From Chloroflexota bacterium (GTDB lineage: Bacteria > Chloroflexota > Anaerolineae > Promineifilales > Promineifilaceae): DNA of 36,933 nt. Within the stretch, counting starts at the first letter, position 1. The number at the start of each line of letters is the position of its first letter. The DNA is taken from the NCBI GenBank assembly GCA_013112725.1, contig JABFFZ010000057.1, positions 1-36,933 on the forward strand. Direction: 5' to 3'. Both the position numbers and the translations under genes were made by a program. The notes under the pieces are model-generated. The model searched no databases and was not told where the DNA came from. It worked only from the letters and a program-made list of their open reading frames with translations. Shown here piece by piece: positions 30,394 to 36,337 of the stretch.

Positions 30394-31194
30394 CTAATTT
30401 TCCAACGTAATCTGAATCGCGCACTGGTAAGCGGCCTCGCCGCCGCGGTTGAAAGCTGTCAGCCGGATCAGGTACGGCCCCGATTCCCACTGGCTGAGGT
30501 TGACGTTGCCTAACAAACTATCCACAACGGGTTGTGCGATGGTGCGCCCTACCAGGGAGGCCCATTGACCGTTGGTTTGCGGGCCGTTGGCCTCCAGGGT
30601 ATAGCCGCCAAAATCAGGCGTGTTGGCTGTGCCAAAAAATTCGATGAAGCCGGTCACGGTGGCGCCATTGCGCGGTTCGCTGATGGTAAGCTGGAGGTTG
30701 CAGCCGATGAGGGGAGTTGGGGCCAGTGCGGGGGTGGGCAGGGCAACGGCCGTATCCCCTTCTGCCGGTTCTGGCGTTTCGGTGGCTGCCGGTGCAATGG
30801 GTGGCGGCACTAAGGGTTGGCTGGGCAGGGTGATGGTTGGCGCTAAGAGCGGCGTGGGCGTAGACGAGGGAATCGCTGGTGGTGAAGGTGAGGCCAGTGG
30901 GGTGCGGGCCTGGTCTGGCGTGGGCGTCGGTGGGCGCAGTAGTTCCGGTGGCAGTGTGGGCGCTACCTGGTAATTGACGTAGATGATGATGCCGATGACG
31001 GCCGTGAGCGCCAAGATGAAAATGGCCGCATTATTGCGTAATTGGCGTCCCCGTTCCCGTTCCAAACCAAATACAGCCCGCTGCAACAGGCGCCGCGCCC
31101 GCAAAAACTCGCTGATGTACCAGAGCAGACCAAGCGAGGCCAGGAGCAGCATCCAGACATCATTTCGCAGGACAAAGATATAAATTCTTTCCAT
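30394..31194 (-). CDS. membrane-anchored protein with Pro-rich stalk and Ig-like C-terminal domain
   Basis: The family is not recognised. The 266-aa product has an N-terminal helix (about residues 12-28, VWMLLLASLGLLWYISEF) and a basic stretch LRARRLLQRAVFGLERERGR. A second helix follows (about 55-72, AAIFILALTAVIGIIIYVNY), then a Thr/Pro-rich linker of about 90 residues. The C-terminal beta-rich domain starts CNLQLTISEPRNGATVTGFI and ends YQCAIQITLEN, resembling Ig-like modules of bacterial surface proteins, with two Cys that could pair. The likely location is the outer face of the membrane. A perfect 17-bp hairpin separates it from pnp. Confidence 0.7.
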   Translation of the reverse strand: MERIYIFVLRNDVWMLLLASLGLLWYISEFLRARRLLQRAVFGLERERGRQLRNNAAIFILALTAVIGIIIYVNYQVAPTLPPELLRPPTPTPDQARTPLASPSPPAIPSSTPTPLLAPTITLPSQPLVPPPIAPAATETPEPAEGDTAVALPTPALAPTPLIGCNLQLTISEPRNGATVTGFIEFFGTANTPDFGGYTLEANGPQTNGQWASLVGRTIAQPVVDSLLGNVNLSQWESGPYLIRLTAFNRGGEAAYQCAIQITLEN

Positions 31195-31217
31195 TGTGGT
31201 GGGGATTGGAGGTTAAG

Positions 31218-31260
31218 GGATTGGGGATGAGAGATTGACGCTATCTCTCATCCCCAATCC
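31218..31260 (-). repeat. perfect 17-bp inverted repeat between pnp and the Ig-like protein gene
   Basis: GGATTGGGGATGAGAGA (31218-31234) and its complement (31244-31260) surround a 9-nt loop. It starts 5 bp after the stop of the purine nucleoside phosphorylase gene (minus strand). No T-run is seen on that strand. Confidence 0.75.
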
Positions 31261-31265
31261 CCACG

Positions 31266-32105
31266 TTATAACCTGAGCAAGATACCACGAATCAGAGCCA
31301 TCAGGTTGGGAACGATTTGTTTGCCCGTTTTTAGCACTTCATCATGGGTAACGGTCGTACCGGGTTGGGGGTCTGGGTCTGCTTTATTGGTGATAGAGGA
31401 GATCCCGACCACGCGCAGGCCGCCATGCCGGGCGACCACCACTTCGGGTACAGTAGACATGCCCACCGCATCGACGCCCACAGCACGTAGAAAACGAAGT
31501 TCGGCGGGGGTTTCAAAACTGGGGCCGGCCACATAGCCATAAACGCCTTGTTGTAGGGTGAAGCCGCGCGCCTGAGCCACTTCCAGAGCGATCTGGCGCA
31601 GGTGGGGATCATACGGCCGTGTCATGTCAGGAAAACGTGGCCCAAAGCTGTCCTCATTTGGCCCACGCAGCGGGTTGTGTCCGGCAATACCCAGGAAATT
31701 GATATGGTCGGTAATGAGCATCAATTCTCCTGGTTGGAAGGCGGCATTGATGCCACCGGCGGCGTTGGTTACGATGAGGGTTTGGATGCCCAAGAATTGC
31801 ATGACGCGCACAGGCAGCGTAATGTGGGACATGGCGTACCCTTCGTAAAAATGGGCGCGCCCTTGCTGTGCCAGCACTGCCTGCCCTTCTAGCTGGCCGA
31901 TGACCAGCCGCCCGCCATGTCCGGGCACGGTCGAAGCCGGCCAATGGGGAATTTGATCATAGGGGATAATGTGGGGATTCTGGATACTGTCGGCCAGCGC
32001 GTTGAGGCCAGAACCAAGTATCAGACCAACCGTTGGTTGATACGGGCTGAGTTGGCGCACGGCCGTAGCTGCGGCGGCAACATGGGTAGCAGTTATTTCA
32101 TTCAT
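31266..32105 (-). CDS. purine nucleoside phosphorylase (trimeric type)
   Basis: This soluble enzyme splits purine (deoxy)nucleosides with phosphate in purine salvage. The 279-aa product has the family motifs in order: VGLILGSGLNALAD (phosphate loop), GRAHFYEGYAM, LIVTNAAGGINAAFQPGELM, GPSFETPAELRFLRAVGVDA and GMSTVPEVVVARHGG, then SITNKADPD with the purine-binding Asn. This is the PunA/PNP-II type, not hexameric DeoD. MTA phosphorylase is an alternative family relative; the SxTNxA pattern favours PNP. It starts 33 bp after the recombinase stop, in the same direction. Confidence 0.93.
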   Translation of the reverse strand: MNEITATHVAAAATAVRQLSPYQPTVGLILGSGLNALADSIQNPHIIPYDQIPHWPASTVPGHGGRLVIGQLEGQAVLAQQGRAHFYEGYAMSHITLPVRVMQFLGIQTLIVTNAAGGINAAFQPGELMLITDHINFLGIAGHNPLRGPNEDSFGPRFPDMTRPYDPHLRQIALEVAQARGFTLQQGVYGYVAGPSFETPAELRFLRAVGVDAVGMSTVPEVVVARHGGLRVVGISSITNKADPDPQPGTTVTHDEVLKTGKQIVPNLMALIRGILLRL

Positions 32106-32137
32106 AGGGGTTCCAGCAAAACACAGCGCCTGGCTTT

Positions 32138-33067
32138 TCAGGAAGCGGGCACAGCTACGGCTTCTTCAAAATAGAATTCTGCTTCTTCACTATCATCATC
32201 TTGGGTATCATCGTCACCCAAATGTGTGTAAATTTGGGTGGTGGAGATGTTGGCATGGCCCAATAGCCTTTGTACTTCTTGCAGATCAGAGCCGCTATGC
32301 AATTTATGTGCGGCGAAACTGTGGCGCAGGGTGTGGGGCGTCACTGAGGTCTTCAGTTCAGCCTGTTTCGCATATGCCTTAATGATGAGCCATAATCCCT
32401 GGCGTGTCAGCTGCTGCCCGCGATGGTTGAGAAACAGGGCTTTTTCTTCTTTGTCTTTCACCAGGTACGGCCGTCCCTCATCCAGATATAACGACAAGAT
32501 CTGCTGCGTGTGGGCGTCAAAGGGCAGCTTGCGGCTGCTTTCTTCTTTGCTGGGGCAGTAGAGTAGGGCATGTTCCAGATCAATATCTTCAATCTGCAAA
32601 GAAACCACTTCTGTTACCCGCATTCCGGTGGAGTAGAGGATATTAAGCAATGCGGTGTCGCGCAAATTTTTTGGGGTGCGTTTTTGAGCCGGCGCCGCCA
32701 ATAGTTGGTCAACTTCTTGAAAAGTTAAGGTTTGTGGCAGCCGTTTTTTTACTTTGGGGGAATCAACTTGCGTCGTAGGGTTATCGTCAATGGCATTTTG
32801 TTCATGTAAATAGTTGAAAAAGGATTTCACTGCCGCCACTTTCCGGGCTACAGATGAGGATGCATATGGCTGGCTTTTCATAAATTCGACGTAATCATAC
32901 ACAATATTGGGTGTCACGTCGTTCCAGGAGTCAATATCCCCATAACGGCCGTTGTGCAAGAAAATGACAAACTGGTTGAGGTCGTTTTTATAAGCAGCGG
33001 TTGTATTATTGGAGTAGTTGTACTCTTCCTGCAGGTAATCCAGAAAGGCAAGCAGCTGTTCATCCAT
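32138..33067 (-). CDS. tyrosine recombinase (XerC/XerD/phage-integrase family)
   Basis: This enzyme carries out site-specific DNA strand exchange. The 309-aa product has an N-terminal SAM-like core-binding domain (FLDYLQEEYNYSNNTTAAYK, then NDLNQFVIFL) and a full catalytic set: Arg in LYSTGMRVTEVVSLQ, Lys in CPSKEESSRKLPFD, His-x-x-Arg in TPHTLRHSFAAHKL, His in LLGHANISTTQIYTHL, and the Tyr nucleophile in that same stretch. It has a very acidic tail (GDDDTQDDDSEEAEFYFEE). ATG 33067 is preferred: AGGGG and AAGGAG lie upstream, while the longer frame to 33151 begins with Cys/Arg-rich sequence. It could be the chromosome dimer-resolving Xer or an element-borne integrase; no attachment site or phage gene is nearby. 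Confidence 0.87.
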   Translation of the reverse strand: MDEQLLAFLDYLQEEYNYSNNTTAAYKNDLNQFVIFLHNGRYGDIDSWNDVTPNIVYDYVEFMKSQPYASSSVARKVAAVKSFFNYLHEQNAIDDNPTTQVDSPKVKKRLPQTLTFQEVDQLLAAPAQKRTPKNLRDTALLNILYSTGMRVTEVVSLQIEDIDLEHALLYCPSKEESSRKLPFDAHTQQILSLYLDEGRPYLVKDKEEKALFLNHRGQQLTRQGLWLIIKAYAKQAELKTSVTPHTLRHSFAAHKLHSGSDLQEVQRLLGHANISTTQIYTHLGDDDTQDDDSEEAEFYFEEAVAVPAS

Positions 33068-33183
33068 CCCCTGCAACTCCTTACGAACACAACGACGATT
33101 TATGCAGGCTCGTGTATTCGTATAGCAATACTGGCGGGTTGAATCCACCAAATGAATGCTATTGTTGTTTGATTGAGGTAACT

Positions 33184-33255
33184 ATGATCTTCGATTACAT
33201 TAACGCCGATGCAGATGCCCTCAAACAGCGGATTATGTTATCAGGCCGACTGTAA
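33184..33255 (+). CDS. possible 23-aa small ORF
   Basis: ATG 33184 follows GAGG at 33175-33178 with a 5-nt gap and encodes MIFDYINADADALKQRIMLS plus GRL before TAA. It lies in the 508-bp region between the divergent recombinase and TPR genes. Apart from this frame and a 95-bp inserted element, that region is AT-rich and unremarkable. I do not recognise the peptide; it may be a chance frame. Confidence 0.25.
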   Translation: MIFDYINADADALKQRIMLSGRL

Positions 33256-33385
33256 CCTCAGATTGCGTTTTATGATTATGTTAGTTAAATCTGCGAGCAT
33301 TATAGCAATTACTTTGCATAAGATCAAACATGAATCAACATAAAATGTGAAATTAACACCTATACGAATTTTTGCGCCATTGGAT

Positions 33386-33480
33386 GTAAGCGTTCAGACT
33401 TGACAAGTTTATTATCAGAGACAGTTGCCGCAATTCAGGCGCAAAAACTTGTCAAGTCTCCAGAGGAACTGAACGGTTGC
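33386..33480 (+). mobile_element. 95-bp MITE-like element, copy B
   Basis: The ends are GTAAGCGTTCAG and CTGAACGGTTGC. The inner perfect inverted repeat AGACTTGACAAGTTT is at 33396-33410, with its complement at 33445-33459. The 8-bp direct repeat CATTGGAT flanks it (33378-33385 and 33481-33488; the match extends two more bases, GC, on the left). It is 95 bp long like copy A, in the opposite orientation, with 5 differences. It has no coding capacity. Confidence 0.88.
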
Positions 33481-33575
33481 CATTGGATCAAGCTTAATGA
33501 ATGTGTGAGGATGAAGATAACGTGGTAGCATATGCCGCTATCAGGGGGGGGCAAGTAAACAATTGAGAGTGGAAC

Positions 33576-34106
33576 ATGAGTGAGACAAAAAAACAGCATA
33601 AACCGGCACAAAGCCAGTTTGAGGCTTATTTTCGCCGAGGAACCGGCCTGCTGCATGAAGGGAAGGCGGCACAGGCAGTGCCGTTGCTGCAAAAAGCGTA
33701 TGATTTGGAACCGGAGCATAGGGACACGGCCGTCAACCTCAGCAGCGCCTATATCCTCATCAGTAAATTTCGCCAGGCTGTGCCCATTTTAGAAGCGTTG
33801 GCCGCCCGTTATCCTGACGACCCCGCCATCTGGACAAACCTGGGGGCGGCTTACCTGGGCAACCCCGTCCTGGCGGCCGATGAAGACCAGCTAAAAGCCA
33901 TTGGTGCTTTTCAGCAGGCGTTGGCGCTGAATCCCATCGCCCCCCATGTGGCCTATAACATTGGCCTGGTATACCGTGACCGGCGCGACCGTGAGCAGGC
34001 CATTGCCTGGTTTCAGCGCGCGTTGCAAGCTAACCCCCATGATCGGGATGCCCAACGGTTGATCAGCCAGTTAAGCCAGCCAAATGATCCTGCTCCGTCA
34101 GGCTAG
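33576..34106 (+). CDS. tetratricopeptide-repeat protein
   Basis: This 176-aa soluble protein is made of about four TPR units. Examples are FRRGTGLLHEGKAAQAVPLL with QKAYDLEPEHRDTAVNLSSA, IWTNLGAAYLG...AIGAFQQALALNPIAPHVAY, and IGLVYRDRRDREQAIAWF followed by QRALQANPHDRDAQRLI. TPR arrays bind partner proteins; no partner is evident. The start ATG 33576 has GAGAG upstream. An 8-G run (33544-33551) lies 25 bp before the start. The next gene, a pyrophosphorylase, is 170 bp downstream and may be independent. Confidence 0.87.
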   Translation: MSETKKQHKPAQSQFEAYFRRGTGLLHEGKAAQAVPLLQKAYDLEPEHRDTAVNLSSAYILISKFRQAVPILEALAARYPDDPAIWTNLGAAYLGNPVLAADEDQLKAIGAFQQALALNPIAPHVAYNIGLVYRDRRDREQAIAWFQRALQANPHDRDAQRLISQLSQPNDPAPSG

Positions 34107-34224
34107 ATGAAATTAAGTCCGGGAATACTTGATCCCTGAACATTTGCCTATATGGACACTTGCACACTTGTACCTACCGGCACTTATCAGAGGGGACGAC
34201 ACGGTCAGCAGCCCACTGCAAGGG

Positions 34225-34266
34225 ATGGAAATTCATAATTCATCCTTCATAATTCATAATTTCCAC
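34225..34266 (+). repeat. AT-rich quasi-repeat spacer before the UDP-sugar pyrophosphorylase
   Basis: AATTCATAATTCAT occurs on both sides of CCTTCAT, bounded by GGAAATT and AATTTCC, so direct repeats and a weak fold-back coexist. It ends just before the ribosome-binding site (CAGGAG) of the next gene. Confidence 0.55.
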
Positions 34267-34276
34267 AGGAGCGTAT

Positions 34277-35683
34277 ATGCCGTTAGATGCCGCACAATTC
34301 AGCCTGCCGTTCCGCCCATTTGCTGCCCGGATGCTGGCGGAAGGGTTGCCCGATATTTTTATCCGCGCGTTTGCCGGTTATTATGAGCAGTTGGTAGCCG
34401 GCAGTACCGGCCTGATCCCGGAAGCAGAAATTGAGCCGGTGACTTCACTGCCAGATGCCGACACGTTTTCAGAAGAGCTGGCGGCTGTTGGGGAAGCGGT
34501 GCTGCCGCGCACGGCCGTTATCAAGCTCAATGGCGGCCTGGGTACCAGCATGGGGCTGGAACAGGCAAAGTCTTTGCTGGTTGTGAAAGAGGGGCTGTCG
34601 TTTTTGGACATTATTGCCCGGCAGTCTATTTGCATGGCCGTGCCCCTCATCCTCATGGATAGTTTCAGCACCCAAGAAGACGCCTGCCACGTTTTGTGCC
34701 GTTATCCCGCATTAGACAAAAGGCTGCCGCAATCCTTTTTGCAGCACAAAGCCCCCAAAATCAACCAGGCCGACCTGACCCCTGTTTCCTGGCCTGCCAA
34801 CCCGGCCCTGGAATGGTGCCCGCCTGGTCATGGCGATATTTACACGGCCCTGGTAACCAGCGGTACACTGTCGGCGCTGCTGGCGCAGGGGTATGAATAT
34901 GCCTTCGTTTCCAATGCCGATAACCTGGGCGCCGTTATTGACCGGCGTATTTTGGGTTATTTTGCCAGCTATAAACTCCCTTTTATGATGGAAGTAGCCA
35001 ATCGCACGGAGATGGACCGCAAAGGGGGGCATCTGGCGCAGCGACCTGACGGCCAACTTATCTTGCGGGAATCGGCGCAGTGCTCGGAGGAAGACCAGGA
35101 CGCTTTTCAGGATATAAGCCGTTATCGCTACTTCAATACCAATAACCTCTGGTTTCATTTGCCATCCTTGCAGCAGGTTATGCAAGAGCAGGCGTATCAG
35201 TTGGGGCTGCCGATCATCCGTAACCGCAAAACGGTTGATCCACGTGATGCCGATTCGACGGCCGTCTACCAGTTAGAAACCGCTATGGGGTCAGCCATCG
35301 CCATTTTCGCCGGGGCGCAGGCGGTGCGCGTGGGCCGGGAACGTTTTGCGCCGGTGAAAACAACCAATGAATTATTGGCCGTGCGTTCCGATGCTTATGA
35401 ATTAACGGCCGATTTTCGGGTTATTCCCGGCGCCGGCCGCCATATGATGCATTTTGTGGTCAACCTGGACCCGGCATATTATAAATTTCATTATGATTTA
35501 GAGGCGCGTTTTCCGTATGGAGCGCCTTCCCTGGTTCAATGTACACGCTTTGACGTGCGTGGCGATGTCTGTTTTGGCAAAGGGGTGGTGTGCCGGGGCG
35601 AGGTGATAATTAAAAATGAAAGCGACCGGCAAATCACGATTCCCGATGGAACTGTTTTAGAAGGTGTTATAAAATTCACGTAG
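34277..35683 (+). CDS. UTP-glucose-1-phosphate uridylyltransferase, eukaryotic (UDPGP) type
   Basis: This enzyme makes UDP-glucose (or a related UDP-sugar) for polysaccharides and glycolipids. The 468-aa product has the UDPGP-family nucleotide loop AVIKLNGGLGTSMGLEQAKS, followed by FVSNADNLGAVIDRRIL, MEVANRTEMDRKGGHLAQR, the substrate stretch FNTNNLWFHL, and the Lys region ERFAPVKTTNELLAVRSDAY. A beta-helix-like C-terminus ends KNESDRQITIPDGTVLEGVI. This is the eukaryote-like UGP2 family, not bacterial GalU. The start ATG 34277 has CAGGAG upstream. The exact sugar (glucose or N-acetylhexosamine) is not proven by motifs. Confidence 0.9.
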   Translation: MPLDAAQFSLPFRPFAARMLAEGLPDIFIRAFAGYYEQLVAGSTGLIPEAEIEPVTSLPDADTFSEELAAVGEAVLPRTAVIKLNGGLGTSMGLEQAKSLLVVKEGLSFLDIIARQSICMAVPLILMDSFSTQEDACHVLCRYPALDKRLPQSFLQHKAPKINQADLTPVSWPANPALEWCPPGHGDIYTALVTSGTLSALLAQGYEYAFVSNADNLGAVIDRRILGYFASYKLPFMMEVANRTEMDRKGGHLAQRPDGQLILRESAQCSEEDQDAFQDISRYRYFNTNNLWFHLPSLQQVMQEQAYQLGLPIIRNRKTVDPRDADSTAVYQLETAMGSAIAIFAGAQAVRVGRERFAPVKTTNELLAVRSDAYELTADFRVIPGAGRHMMHFVVNLDPAYYKFHYDLEARFPYGAPSLVQCTRFDVRGDVCFGKGVVCRGEVIIKNESDRQITIPDGTVLEGVIKFT

Positions 35684-35694
35684 TCACAATGCTG

Positions 35695-35738
35695 GCCGGC
35701 GACTGGTGATGAGAGGCTGGCACCAGCCACCAGCTACG
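35695..35738 (+). repeat. fold-back spacer before the universal stress protein gene
   Basis: GCTGGCCGGCGACTGGTGATG faces GGCTGGCACCAGCCACCAGC, with an inner GGCTGG-CA-CCAGCC palindrome. It is a C/T/G-rich quasi-repeat hairpin in the same style as those at 22171 and 25006. Confidence 0.6.
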
Positions 35739-35751
35739 ATAGGAGAGAATC

Positions 35752-36168
35752 ATGTTCGAGCATGTATTAGTTCCGGTAGATTTTTCAGAGCGCAACCCGC
35801 GGGCGTTGGCGGTGGCGGTGGAGATGGCGCGATTGGGAAACGGCCGTGTCACTCTCCTGCATGTCATCAAACTTATCAGCGGCGCGTTGGAGGATTTTCA
35901 AGACTTTTACGAGAAGTTGGAAGCTGAAGCCCACGAAAAAATGGCAGCGCTGATTGCTTCTCAACCGGATGGTGACATCCCGCTTGTCGCCCATATCATC
36001 GTCGGGCATCGGGTGGAGGAAATCTTGCGTTTTGCCGCCAGGCAGGGCGTAGATTTAATTGTGATGAGTTCCCACAAAATTGATTTGCAGCACCCGGATG
36101 AAGGGTGGGGGACCATTAGTCATAAAGTTAGTATTCTGGCCCAGTGCCCAGTTTTGCTGGTGAAGTAA
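35752..36168 (+). CDS. universal stress protein (UspA family)
   Basis: This is a single UspA domain of 138 aa, starting MFEHVLVPVDFSERNPRALA, the typical first strand with the Asp. The middle has HIIVGHRVEEILRFAARQGV and DLIVMSSHKID, and the end is ISHKVSILAQCPVLLVK. The usual ATP-binding pattern Gly-x2-Gly-x9-Gly-Ser/Thr is degenerate here: the loop after MSSH reads KIDLQHPDEGWGTISHK, so ATP binding is uncertain. AGGAGAG lies 6 nt before the ATG. The role is probably stress signalling or survival, as for the family. It has no operon partner. Confidence 0.9.
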   Translation: MFEHVLVPVDFSERNPRALAVAVEMARLGNGRVTLLHVIKLISGALEDFQDFYEKLEAEAHEKMAALIASQPDGDIPLVAHIIVGHRVEEILRFAARQGVDLIVMSSHKIDLQHPDEGWGTISHKVSILAQCPVLLVK

Positions 36169-36248
36169 AACCCGATTTTGGGCTTAAGCATCCCCCGGCT
36201 GCCAGAAACGCTGAAAGGTTACGCAGTACAAAATAACACCGAACTTCT

Positions 36249-36310
36249 TTGAGATGGAGAACAGCGATTGGCGATTTTCTGCTAATCGCTAGACTCCCAT
36301 CTCTCATCTC
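36249..36310 (+). repeat. nested fold-back spacer before the C39-like peptidase gene
   Basis: GAGATGG near 36250 faces CCATCTC near 36297. Inside, AGCGATT faces AATCGCT. The structure ends 11 bp before the TGGAGG ribosome-binding site. Confidence 0.55.
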
Positions 36311-36337
36311 AACTCGCAATTGGAGGTACCCCAAAAA

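Larger units (their letters stand above)
278..35847. repeat. dispersed palindromic octamer ACGGCCGT, about 54 copies
   Basis: By eye I count about 54 exact copies. Examples start at 278, 328, 2608, 5100, 7267, 10719, 13210, 13228, 13329, 14232, 16144, 18369, 21293, 23976, 26189, 28245, 29160, 30125, 32059, 33726, 34511 and 35840. A random octamer is expected about 0.6 times in 36.9 kb. Copies fall in all three codon phases (read as Thr-Ala-Val, Tyr/His-Gly-Arg or Arg-Pro), in genes of both strands and in spacers. The signal therefore acts at the DNA level and is not a protein motif. They are sparse in the nuo genes and dense from 13 kb onward. Confidence 0.9.

Noticed and set aside
32138..33480. 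Tyrosine recombinase plus 95-bp element as one integrative element
   Set aside because: The element's 8-bp target duplications indicate DDE-type transposition, which tyrosine recombinases do not produce. No attachment sites flank the recombinase gene.
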